64,000 bases of DNA from Apoderus coryli (Eukaryota; Arthropoda; Insecta; Coleoptera; Attelabidae), in the NCBI GenBank assembly GCA_911728435.2, contig OU452213.1, positions 1,467,834-1,531,833 of the forward strand, written 5' to 3'. The number at the start of each line of letters is the position of its first letter. The first letter of the stretch is position 1. Of the stretch, positions 35,820 to 48,900 are shown in pieces. The translations under genes were made by a program, and so were the position numbers. The notes under the pieces are model-generated. The model did no database searches. It was not told where the DNA came from and was given only the letters and a program-made list of their open reading frames with translations.

Positions 35820-36796
35820 AATATTTTTCCATCTTAAAGATGTTCGTTTTCTTCATATGGCTTCTATATATTTATATATACATATACTTTTCGCGAATAC
35901 TTGCTAATAGAGAAATAGTTTACGTACTCTGTTTCCCTTGAACCATCAAGCTACTCTCAACTTCCCTATAACAAGAGGCGCCAAAAACCTTGGTGCTCTT
36001 AGATTCAGTCAACGCCAAATGTCACATTTACGTCGTTTATGACATTTGACGTATGCTATTTGACATTTGACGTTGACATATGTTACTATAGTAGTATTTA
36101 AGCAGTGGGGGTGTTATCGATCGATTGCTCCAAGTTGCTTGACTCCAATTAGTATTAGAAACAGTATTTTTAGTCTGAGATGATTTTGGAAATGTTCCTG
36201 TAAGAGTAGAGACTGCTTCCAACGCTTGTACTATTTGGTACAAAAAAAAAAAAACTAATTATTTGAGTTTAGCGTTTATTTTATTTTTTTTATAACGCAA
36301 TATTATACTTTTTCAAAAAATTTATATTAACAATCAGTATTTTATTTTGTATAAATACAAAATTTTATTTATACGTAATACCATATAGAAATCTATTATT
36401 ATACCCACTAAAAAAATGTTTTCCCTATACAAATTCAAATATATTTATATTATATTAAGTGTTTTGGTCTTATAAAAATTATTTTTGTATATTGTAATAA
36501 AAATTATCAATCAAAATTGATTAATAAATATTTCAGTATAAATTTTAGCATGTCATTTAATAAATACGAACGTCTTATGACGTTGATCCTCCCGCTATAG
36601 TATTTGATGGGCAAATACACTTTCCTTAAACCCAACCCAAACCGCCAAGTCCAACTAGGACCATGAAAGTTCTCCACGGCTAAAGGACGTAGTTCTGACG
36701 ATAACTCTACGGTCAAAACGTCACCTGCGAAAAATGACACCGTTCCCTATACCAATTACACATAACACTACGTAGTAATTCGCATAGCAGACGTTT
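35820..36796. other. intergenic sequence between convergent genes
   Basis: No supported gene. Short repeats of TGACATTTGACG occur at 36010-36080. The antisense open frame 36507-36740 follows an AG acceptor-like site but shows no domain. Confidence 0.35.
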
Positions 36797-36880
36797 ACCG
36801 AGTGTAGCCTAGCGGGTAGCGTCTTGCCTTTGTAATCGGCGGGTTGTGGGTTCGATCGCTGCTCTTGCAATTTTTTTTTT
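36797..36880 (+). repeat. tRNA-like sequence with T-run (SINE head)
   Basis: A box-like TAGCCTAGCGGGTAGCGTC and B box-like GGGTTCGATCGC at tRNA spacing, with CTTTGTAATC between them resembling a Thr anticodon loop. It is followed by a run of T, a Pol III terminator. The T stem does not pair well, so it is a decayed tRNA or SINE, about 1 kb from a similar sequence at 35748. Confidence 0.45.
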
Positions 36881-36902
36881 ACAATTTTTTCACTGGCAAA
36901 AA

Positions 36903-36908
36903 TTTATT
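36903..36908 (-). terminator. poly(A) signal of the FBXO21-type gene
   Basis: AATAAA on the minus strand, about 75 bp beyond the stop codon at 36981. Confidence 0.5.
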
Positions 36909-36980
36909 GGTCCATCAGTAGATATAGCGTCCCGTCCTTATAATATTTACATAATATGAATACAAACCTAACAAATAAAA

Positions 36981-39900
36981 TTACAGCGTGTAATTCTCTA
37001 ATTTCATTTTATGATGGAACATATGGCGGACTTTTTTATCGGCTGGGTATTCTCGTTCCTTTTCCGCATTGGGCACATAATGCGTTTCGAAGAAATGCGA
37101 GAAATGACGACCGATGTCTTCGTTCAAACACAAATTACCGATATCTGAAGTACACCGGAGATTTTCTGTAAACAAAAAAAAAACAGTTCCTCAGAGATTT
37201 TATTTTATTTTTCTCCAATCCTTGAGATAATATAGGCAGCGAACGTCAAAAACTCTAGCGGATCCGTATTTTCAGAAGTGGGATAACTTGCATAGGCTAC
37301 AAAATAGTCACACAAAGGAATATATACGAGAAACCCATCACAAGTCTCGATAGGATGAGGGGGTGTCTATGGATTAGCAATTCCAAATTGTGGAAAGCTC
37401 CTGCCTACGGTGAGTGTCCCTATGAGCTGGTAGATAGCTTATAATGAAACGCGACTGCTTATGGACCCATCCGTCTTCCAGATAGCACTCCAAAAGACGG
37501 AAATGGCCCTGCTTGTTGATTTGCAACTAGTTCCAGATTGTGACATTATCCAAGTTGACGCAGCTGTCATTAACGTCTTTTAACGTAGAACATTAGGTCA
37601 CACATCACGTAGTCTTTCAACAAAGCCCCTTTCTCCCATAGATAGAAACGTTAAGAAGCTTCCAGTGTCATTAACAAACACATTGAATAAAATGTGATCC
37701 TTGGGGCATACCTAAACATATAACGTTCCATCCAGCGCAAAATGACGCTTCTTACCTTGTGCTACGTATCTATGCGACCCATCCTCGACCAGAACATTGT
37801 AAAACGGCTGTTTGTCCTGGTATTTCAACCGATCTACATGGTTCTGTGTTTGCCACTCTATCGCAGAAGTGGGATAACTTGCTTAGGCTACAAAATAGTC
37901 ACGCAATGGAATATATACAAGAAACCCATCACAAGTCTCGATAGGATGAGGGAGTGGCTATGGATTAGCAATTCCAAATTGAGGAAAGCTCCTGCCTAAG
38001 GTGACTGTCCCGATGAGCTCGTAGCGACTGTTTATCGACCCATCCGTCTTCCAGATAGCGTACCAAAAGACGGAAATGGCCCTGCTTGTTGATTTGCAGC
38101 TAGTTCCAGATTGTGACGTTATCCAAGTTGACCCAGCTGTCATTAACGTCTTTTAACGTAGAACGTTAGGTCACACATCACGTAGTCTTTCAACAAAGCC
38201 CCTTTCTCCCCATAGATAGAAACGTTAAGAAGCTTCCAGTATCATTAACAAACACATTGAATAAAATGTGATCCTCGGAGTATACCCAAACATATAACGC
38301 TCCATCCAGCGCAAAATGACGCTTTTTACCTTGTGCTACGTATCTATGCGACCCATCCTCGACCAGAACATTGTAAAACGGCTGTTTGTCCTGGTATTTC
38401 AACCGATCTACATGGTTCTGTGTTTGCCACTCTATCGCAGAAGTGGGATAACTTGCTTAGGCTACAAAATAGTCACGCAAAGGAATATATACGAGAAACC
38501 CATCACAAGTCTCGATAGGATGAGGGAGTGTCTATGGATTAGCAATTCCAAATTGAGGAAAGCTCCTGCCTAAGGTAACTGTCCCGATGAGCTCGTAGCG
38601 ACTGTTTATCGACCCATCCGTCTTCCAGATAGCGTACCAAAAGACGGAAATGGCCCTGCTTGTTGATTTGCAGCTAGTTCCAGATTGTGACGTTATCCAA
38701 GTTGACCCAGCTGTCATTAACGTCTTTTAACGTAGAACGTTAGGTCACACATCACGTAGTCTTTCAACAAAGCCCCTTTCTCCCCATAGATAGAAACGTT
38801 AAGAAGCTTCCAGTATCATTAACAAACACATTGAATAAAATGTGATCCTCGGAGTATACCCAAACATATAACGCTCCATCCAGCGCAAAATGACGCTTTT
38901 TACCTTGTGCTACGTATCTATGCGACCCATCCTCGACCAGAACATTGTAAAACGGCTGTTTGTCCTGGTATTTCAACCGATCTACATGGTTCTGTGTTTG
39001 CCACTCTATCGCAGAAGTGGGATAACTTGCTTAGGCTACAAAATAGTCACGCAAAGGAATATATACGAGAAACCCATCACAAGTCTCGATAGGATGAGGG
39101 AGTGTCTATGGATTAGCAATTCCAAATTGAGGAAAGCTCCTGCCTAAGGTGACTGTCCCGATGAGCTCGTAGCGACTGTTTATCGACCCATCCGTCTTCC
39201 AGATAGCGTACCAAAAGACGGAAATGGCCCTGCTTGTTGATTTGCAGCTAGTTCCAGATTGTGACGTTATCCAAGTTGACACAGCTGTCATTAACGTCTT
39301 TTAACGTAGAACTTTAGGTCACACATCACGTAGTCTTTCAACAAAGCCCCTTTCTCCCCATAGATAGAAACGTTAAGAAGCTTACAGTGTCACTAACAAA
39401 CACATTGAATAAACTGTGATCCTTAGGGCATACCCAAACATATAACGTTCCATCCAGCGCAAAATGACGCTTCTTACCTTGTGCTACGTATCTATGCGAC
39501 CCATCCTCGACCAGAACATTGTAAAACGGCTGTTTGTCCTGGTATTTCAACCGATCTACATGGTTCTGTGTTTGCCACTCTATCGCAGAAGTGGGATAAC
39601 TTGCTTAGGCTACAAAATAGTCACGCAAAGGAATATATACGAGAAACCCATCACAAGTCTCGATAGGATGAGGGAGTGTCTATGGATTAGCAATTCCAAA
39701 TTGAGGAAAGCTCCTGCCTAAGGTAACTGTCCCGATGAGCTCGTAGCGACTGTTTATCGACCCATCCGTCTTCCAGATAGCGTACCAAAAGACGGAAATG
39801 GCCCTGCTTGTTGATTTGCAGCTAGTTCCAGATTGTCACGTTATCCAAGTTGACCCAGCTGTCATTAACGTCTTTTAACGTAGAACGTTAGGTCACACAT

Positions 39901-42900
39901 CACGTAGTCTTTCAACAAAGCCCCTTTCTCCCCATAGATAGAAACGTTAAGAAGCTTGCAGTGTCACTAAGAAACACATTGAATAAACTGTGATCCTTGG
40001 GGCATACCCAAACATATAACGCTCCATCCAGCGCAAAATGACGCTTCTTACCTTGTGCTACGTATCTATGCGACCCATCCTCGACCAGAACATTGTAAAA
40101 CGGCTGTTTGTCCTGGTATTTCAACCGATCTACATGGTTCTGTGTTTGCCACTCTATCGCAGAAGTGGGATAACTTGCTTAGGCTACAAAATAGTCACGC
40201 AAAGGAATATATACGAGAAACCCATCACAAGTCTCGATAGGATGAGGGAGTGTCTATGGATTAGCAATTCCAAATTGAGGAAAGCTCCTGCCTAAGGTGA
40301 CTGTCCCGATGAGCTAGTAGCGACTGTTTATCGACCCATCCGTCTTCCAGATAGCGTACCAAAAGACGGAAATGGCCCTGCTTGTTGATTTGCAGCTCGT
40401 TCCAGATTGTCACGTTATCCAAGTTGACCCAGCTGTCATTAATGTCTTTTAACGTAGAACATTACGTCACACATCACATAGTCTTTCAACAAAGCCCCTT
40501 TCTCCCCATAGATAGAAACGTTAAGAAGCTTACAGTGTCACTAACAAACACATTGAATAAACTGTGATCCTTAGGGCATACCCAAACATATAACGCTCCA
40601 TCCAGCGCAAAATGACGCTTCTTACCTTGTGCTACGTATCTATGCGACCCATCCTCGACCACAACATTGTAAAACGGCTGTTTGTCCTGGTATTTCAACC
40701 GATCTACATGGTTCTGTGTTTGCCACTCTATCGCAGAAGTGGGATAACTTGCTTAGGCTACAAAATAGTCACGCAAAGGAATATATACGAGAAACCCATC
40801 ACAAGTCTCGATAGGATGAGGGAGTGTCTATGGATTAGCAATTCCAAATTGAGGAAAGCTCCTGCCTAAGGTGACTGTCCCGATGAGCTCGTAGCGACTG
40901 TTTATCGACCCATCCGTCTTCCAGATAGCGTACCAAAAGACGGAAATGGCCCTGCTTGTTGATTTGCAGCTAGTTCCAGATTGTGACGTTATCCAAGTTG
41001 ACACAGCTGTCATTAACGTCTTTTAACGTAGAACTTTAGGTCACACATCACGTAGTCTTTCAACAAAGCCCCTTTCTCCCCATAGATAGAAACGTTAAGA
41101 AGCTTACAGTGTCACTAACAAACACATTGAATAAACTGTGATCCTTAGGGCATACCCAAACATATAACGTTCCATCCAGCGCAAAATGACGCTTCTTACC
41201 TTGTGCTACGTATCTATGCGACCCATCCTCGACCAGAACATTGTAAAACGGCTGTTTGTCCTGGTATTTCAACCGATCTACATGGTTCTGTGTTTGCCAC
41301 TCTATCGCAGAAGTGGGATAACTTGCTTAGGCTACAAAATAGTCACGCAAAGGAATATATACGAGAAACCCATCACAAGTCTCGATAGGATGAGGGAGTG
41401 TCTATGGATTAGCAATTCCAAATTGAGGAAAGCTCCTGCCTAAGGTAACTGTCCCGATGAGCTCGTAGCGACTGTTTATCGACCCATCCGTCTTCCAGAT
41501 AGCGTACCAAAAGACGGAAATGGCCCTGCTTGTTGATTTGCAGCTAGTTCCAGATTGTCACGTTATCCAAGTTGACCCAGCTGTCATTAACGTCTTTTAA
41601 CGTAGAACGTTAGGTCACACATCACGTAGTCTTTCAACAAAGCCCCTTTCTCCCCATAGATAGAAACGTTAAGAAGCTTGCAGTGTCACTAAGAAACACA
41701 TTGAATAAACTGTGATCCTTGGGGCATACCCAAACATATAACGCTCCATCCAGCGCAAAATGACGCTTCTTACCTTGTGCTACGTATCTATGCGACCCAT
41801 CCTCGACCAGAACATTGTAAAACGGCTGTTTGTCCTGGTATTTCAACCGATCTACATGGTTCTGTGTTTGCCACTCTATCGCAGAAGTGGGATAACTTGC
41901 TTAGGCTACAAAATAGTCACGCAAAGGAATATATACGAAAAACCCATCACAAGTCTCGATAGGATGAGGGAGTGTCTATGGATTAGCAATTCCAAATTGA
42001 GGAAAGCTCCTGCCTAAGGTGACTGTCCCGATGAGCTAGTAGCGACTGTTTATCGACCCATCCGTCTTCCAGATAGCGTACCAAAAGACGGAAATGGCCC
42101 TGCTTGTTGATTTGCAGCTCGTTCCAGATTGTCACGTTATCCAAGTTGACCCAGCTGTCATTAATGTCTTTTAACGTAGAACATTACGTCACACATCACA
42201 TAGTCTTTCAACAAAGCCCCTTTCTCCCCATAGATAGAAACGTTAAGAAGCTTACAGTGTCACTAACAAACACATTGAATAAACTGTGATCCTTAGGGCA
42301 TACCCAAACATATAACGTTCCATCCAGCGCAAAATGACGCTTCTTACCTTGTGCTACGTATCTATGCGACCCATCCTCGACCAGAACATTGTAAAACGGC
42401 TGTTTGTCCTGGTATTTCAACCGATCTACATGGTTCTGTGTTTGCCACTCTATCGCAGAAGTGGGATAACTTGCTTAGGCTACAAAATAGTCACGCAAAG
42501 GAATATATACGAGAAACCCATCACAAGTCTCGATAGGATGAGGGAGTGTCTATGGATTAGCAATTCCAAATTGAGGAAAGCTCCTGCCTAAGGTAACTGT
42601 CCCGATGAGCTCGTAGCGACTGTTTATCGACCCATCCGTCTTCCAGATAGCGTACCAAAAGACGGAAATGGCCCTGCTTGTTGATTTGCAGCTAGTTCCA
42701 GATTGTCACGTTATCCAAGTTGACCCAGCTGTCATTAACGTCTTTTAACGTAGAACGTTAGGTCACACATCACGTAGTCTTTCAACAAAGCCCCTTTCTC
42801 CCCATAGATAGAAACGTTAAGAAGCTTGCAGTGTCACTAAGAAACACATTGAATAAACTGTGATCCTTGGGGCATACCCAAACATATAACGCTCCATCCA

Positions 42901-45900
42901 GCGCAAAATGACGCTTCTTACCTTGTGCTACGTATCTATGCGACCCATCCTCGACCAGAACATTGTAAAACGGCTGTTTGTCCTGGTATTTCAACCGATC
43001 TACATGGTTCTGTGTTTGCCACTCTATCGCAGAAGTGGGATAACTTGCTTAGGCTACAAAATAGTCACGCAAAGGAATATATACGAGAAACCCATCACAA
43101 GTCTCGATAGGATGAGGGAGTGTCTATGGATTAGCAATTCCAAATTGAGGAAAGCTCCTGCCTAAGGTGACTGTCCCGATGAGCTAGTAGCGACTGTTTA
43201 TCGACCCATCCGTCTTCCAGATAGCGTACCAAAAGACGGAAATGGCCCTGCTTGTTGATTTGCAGCTCGTTCCAGATTGTCACGTTATCCAAGTTGACCC
43301 AGCTGTCATTAATGTCTTTTAACGTAGAACATTACGTCACACATCACATAGTCTTTCAACAAAGCCCCTTTCTCCCCATAGATAGAAACGTTAAGAAGCT
43401 TACAGTGTCACTAACAAACACATTGAATAAACTGTGATCCTTAGGGCATACCCAAACATATAACGCTCCATCCAGCGCAAAATGACGCTTCTTACCTTGT
43501 GCTACGTATCTATGCGACCCATCCTCGACCACAACATTGTAAAACGGCTGTTTGTCCTGGTATTTCAACCGATCTACATGGTTCTGTGTTTGCCACTCTA
43601 TCGCAGAAGTGGGATAACTTGCTTAGGCTACAAAATAGTCACGCAAAGGAATATATACGAGAAACCCATCACAAGTCTCGATAGGATGAGGGAGTGTCTA
43701 TGGATTAGCAATTCCAAATTGAGGAAAGCTCCTGCCTAAGGTGACTGTCCCGATGAGCTCGTAGCGACTGTTTATCGACCCATCCGTCTTCCAGATAGCG
43801 TACCAAAAGACGGAAATGGCCCTGCTTGTTGATTTGCAGCTAGTTCCAGATTGTGACGTTATCCAAGTTGACACAGCTGTCATTAACGTCTTTTAACGTA
43901 GAACTTTAGGTCACACATCACGTAGTCTTTCAACAAAGCCCCTTTCTCCCCATAGATAGAAACGTTAAGAAGCTTACAGTGTCACTAACAAACACATTGA
44001 ATAAACTGTGATCCTTAGGGCATACCCAAACATATAACGTTCCATCCAGCGCAAAATGACGCTTCTTACCTTGTGCTACGTATCTATGCGACCCATCCTC
44101 GACCAGAACATTGTAAAACGGCTGTTTGTCCTGGTATTTCAACCGATCTACATGGTTCTGTGTTTGCCACTCTATCGCAGAAGTGGGATAACTTGCTTAG
44201 GCTACAAAATAGTCACGCAAAGGAATATATACGAGAAACCCATCACAAGTCTCGATAGGATGAGGGAGTGTCTATGGATTAGCAATTCCAAATTGAGGAA
44301 AGCTCCTGCCTAAGGTAACTGTCCCGATGAGCTCGTAGCGACTGTTTATCGACCCATCCGTCTTCCAGATAGCGTACCAAAAGACGGAAATGGCCCTGCT
44401 TGTTGATTTGCAGCTAGTTCCAGATTGTCACGTTATCCAAGTTGACCCAGCTGTCATTAACGTCTTTTAACGTAGAACGTTAGGTCACACATCACGTAGT
44501 CTTTCAACAAAGCCCCTTTCTCCCCATAGATAGAAACGTTAAGAAGCTTGCAGTGTCACTAAGAAACACATTGAATAAACTGTGATCCTTGGGGCATACC
44601 CAAACATATAACGCTCCATCCAGCGCAAAATGACGCTTCTTACCTTGTGCTACGTATCTATGCGACCCATCCTCGACCAGAACATTGTAAAACGGCTGTT
44701 TGTCCTGGTATTTCAACCGATCTACATGGTTCTGTGTTTGCCACTCTATCGCAGAAGTGGGATAACTTGCTTAGGCTACAAAATAGTCACGCAAAGGAAT
44801 ATATACGAAAAACCCATCACAAGTCTCGATAGGATGAGGGAGTGTCTATGGATTAGCAATTCCAAATTGAGGAAAGCTCCTGCCTAAGGTGACTGTCCCG
44901 ATGAGCTAGTAGCGACTGTTTATCGACCCATCCGTCTTCCAGATAGCGTACCAAAAGACGGAAATGGCCCTGCTTGTTGATTTGCAGCTCGTTCCAGATT
45001 GTCACGTTATCCAAGTTGACCCAGCTGTCATTAATGTCTTTTAACGTAGAACATTACGTCACACATCACATAGTCTTTCAACAAAGCCCCTTTCTCCCCA
45101 TAGATAGAAACGTTAAGAAGCTTACAGTGTCACTAACAAACACATTGAATAAACTGTGATCCTTAGGGCATACCCAAACATATAACGCTCCATCCAGCGC
45201 AAAATGACGCTTCTTACCTTGTGCTACGTATCTATGCGACCCATCCTCGACCACAACATTGTAAAACGGCTGTTTGTCCTGGTATTTCAACCGATCTACA
45301 TGGTTCTGTGTTTGCCACTCTATCGCAGAAGTGGGATAACTTGCTTAGGCTACAAAATAGTCACGCAAAGGAATATATACGAGAATCCCATCACAAGTCT
45401 CGATAGGATGAGGGAGTGTCTATGGATTAGCAATTCCAAATTGAGGAAAGCTCCTGCCTAAGGTAACTGTCCCGATGAGCTCGTAGCGACTGTTTATCGA
45501 CCCATCCGTCTTCCAGATAGCGTACCAAAAGACGGAAATGGCCCTGCTTGTTGATTTGCAGCTAGTTCCAGATTGTCACGTTATCCAAGTTGACCCAGCT
45601 GTCATTAACGTCTTTTAACGTAGAACGTTAGGTCACACATCACGTAGTCTTTCAACAAAGCCCCTTTCTCCCCATAGATAGAAACGTTAAGAAGCTTGCA
45701 GTGTCACTAACAAACACATTGAATAAACTGTGATCCTTAGGGCATACCCAAACATATAACGTTCCATCCAGCGCAAAATGACGCTTCTTACCTTGTGCTA
45801 CGTATCTATGCGACCCATCCTCGACCAGAACATTGTAAAACGGCTGTTTGTCCTGGTATTTCAACCGATCTACATGGTTCTGTGTTTGCCACTCTATCGC

Positions 45901-48900
45901 AGAAGTGGGATAACTTGCTTAGGCTACAAAATAGTCACGCAAAGGAATATATACGAGAAACCCATCACAAGTCTCGATAGGATGAGGGAGTGTCTATGGA
46001 TTAGCAATTCCAAATTGAGGAAAGCTCCTGCCTAAGGTGACTGTCCCGATGAGCTCGTAGCGACTGTTTATCGACCCATCAGTCTTCCAGATAGCGTACC
46101 AAAAGACGGAAATGGCCCTGCTTGTTGATTTGCAGCTCGTTCCAGATTGTGACGTTATCCAAGTTGACCCAGCTGTCGTTAACGTCTTTTAACGTAGAAC
46201 ATTAGGTCACACATCACGTAGTCTTTCAACAAAGCCCCTTTCTCCCCATAGATAGAAACGTTAAGAAGCTTGCAGTGTCACTAACAAACACATTGAATAA
46301 ACTGTGATCCTTGGGGCATACCCAAACATATAACGCTCCATCCAACGCAAAATGACGCTTCTTACCTTGTGCTACGTATCTATGCGACCCATCCTCGACC
46401 AGAACATTGTAAAACGGCTGTTTGTCCTGGTATTTCAACCGATCTACATGGTTCTGTGTTTGCCACTCTATCGCAGAAGTGGGATAACTTGCTTAGGCTA
46501 CAAAATAGTTACGCAAAGGAATATATACGAGAAACCCATCACAAGTCTCGATAGGATGAGGGAGTGTCTATGGATTAGCAATTCCAAATTGAGGAAAGCT
46601 CCTGCCTAAGGTAACTGTCCCGATGAGCTCGTAGCGACTGTTTATCGACCCATCCGTCTTCCAGATAGCGTACCAAAAGACGGAAATGGCCCTGCTTGTT
46701 GATTTGCAGCTAGTTCCAGATTGTGACGTTATCCAAGTTAACACAGCTGTCGTTAACGTCTTTTAACGTAGAACGTTAGGTCACACATCACGTAGTCTTT
46801 CAACAAAGCCCCTTTCTCCCCATAGATAGAAACGTTAAGAAGCTTGCAGTGTCACTAACAAACACATTGAATAAACTGTGATCCTTGGGGCATACCCAAA
46901 CATATAACGCTCCATCCAACGCAAAATGACGCTTCTTACCTTGTGCTACGTATCTATGCGACCCATCCTCGACCAGAACATTGTAAAACGGCTGTTTGTC
47001 CTGGTATTTCAACCGATCTACATGGTTTTGTGTTTGCCACTCTATCGCCGCCAAACAAACCGGATCCCAATCGTAAATAACACATTTGTAGTTGAGCGTT
47101 ACATGTTGCATCACCATACCGATAGCATACTGCAGATTTGACGTACGTTGCGCAGCTTTAACCTCATCAAAAAGATCTTTAACGGCGTGATGTGCTTCGT
47201 AATCACGTAACATGTGAACCACTCTGCAACAAACATGACAAAGTGACATTTAACTTTGGTTACGTCACATTGACAGAGTGTCAAAACCATAATCGATCGA
47301 TAATCCTCACTTAACTGTCAATTGATTTGGTAAAAGGAAAGTACAATTTAGGTGAGGTGAGTAAACATTGTATCAAACTCAAACAAGTACAAGTCAATGA
47401 TACGTACCTTTGCGCTTGTTCTGGCACATCAAACTTCTGTGCTAGAATATACTGCTCCAAGGGTTTCGTATCCATATTTTGCAACATATATAAACGTGCT
47501 AGACTGACTAATGCCGAAAGATCTTTCGGATTCACCAATTTCAATAACTCTAATGTGGAACGCAACTTTGTGATTTTCCCATTGGGATCTATGCTTTGCC
47601 TAAAAAGAACCCAATGTCTCACAGTTTGGAAGGTTGTAATTTAGTGCCTACCTTGCTGTTACTTCTAAATCGTTCACAACATATTCAATCACTTTAACCG
47701 CTGACGCAGTGGGTATCTTCTCGCGGGATGGGACTGGCTTATTATATGGACACATTGATTGCCGGCCTATTTTTGCCCCAGTGTTTACGTTAATGTAATA
47801 CCAATCGCTATTTGGATGACTACTTACACAATATCTACAAAACTAATCTGAGTATCGCATATAACAACACCAATTGTACATCCTTACCTTAAGAGAAAAT
47901 GCGAGGGAAACACAACTGGTTCCAACCGTACTCCCAACCGCCTCGCCACAGCCTCATACACAATCGCCAAGGTGTATTGATCAGAAAGACGTTTCTTCAC
48001 TAATACTTGATTTATAAACTTATTGATTGGCGTATAATATGTTTTACCAGTAAAACCTAGTAAAGAGAAAAAAACCTAAAAGAAAAAACAGTACAAAGTT
48101 TTGAATGCATTAGTAGTTCTTCATGCGACACTCACTTCACGCATTGCATTCAAGACGTCCCTACACTCACTGTCATTCCAACGACTTTCTGTTAAAACTT
48201 CACCTTTCCATAACTCTTGCTCATTACTAGAAGTTTTAAAAAATGGATGTGACGGATTAACCTAAAAATCATTAACGTAAAAATCGAAACTGGGACAGGA
48301 CGTTCCTGCTTCTCATAACACACAAGTGGAATCAAACATGTATACTTACTGCACACAAATGTGACCGTACAGCTTTCGCAATGTCATCTAACTGTGCAGA
48401 GATGTCATCAAATGTCACTAGAATATTTGGTTGGCACCATTGCGCAACTATTACAGCACCAATTTCCAAAATTTGCTTGGATTCAGGTAAAGAGATATAG
48501 TGTTTCCATTCAGACATTAAATGTACTTGCTGAATGTACCTTAGAACCTTGCCGGCGTAATATTGCAAAGTTTTATTACCAGGTGTTCTAATAATAAACA
48601 AGATTAGTTATTTTCCATTGTAAAGAGAGGTAAAACTACTTACATCAGTGGTACAGTCTCAATACTATTTATCCGTACATTCGTATTAACCATATCCATA
48701 AGATATATAACTAAATATTCAAAAACTCGTTCCCGTTCCAACAATAACACTCGCCATTCGTATAAATCTGTTTCAGACAGATCGTGCCGTTTATAGAATT
48801 TCGCTGGCATTTTCTCTAACATTCTCCTAATACGCATTCGCAACTGATAAACGTACTTTACTTCATTGTAACAATCAACTTGAGTCGCTTTCAACTGTTT

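Noticed and set aside
36507..36740. 77-codon minus-strand frame after an AG acceptor-like site
   Set aside because: No recognisable domain, lies beyond the FBXO21 stop, and no partner exon was found.
37742..47141. Seventeen near-identical plus-strand open frames of 85 and 61 codons, and minus-strand frames of 70 and 61 codons, spaced 574 bp
   Set aside because: They are shadows of the tandem repeat. The plus-strand frames run antisense to the FBXO21 exon copy, and the 70-codon minus frames read from the exon through the donor into intron.
46800..47249. 149-codon minus-strand open frame
   Set aside because: It is FBXO21 exon 8 plus read-through of the donor into the intron; the spliced model is supported by phase and by the VAQ-EN join.
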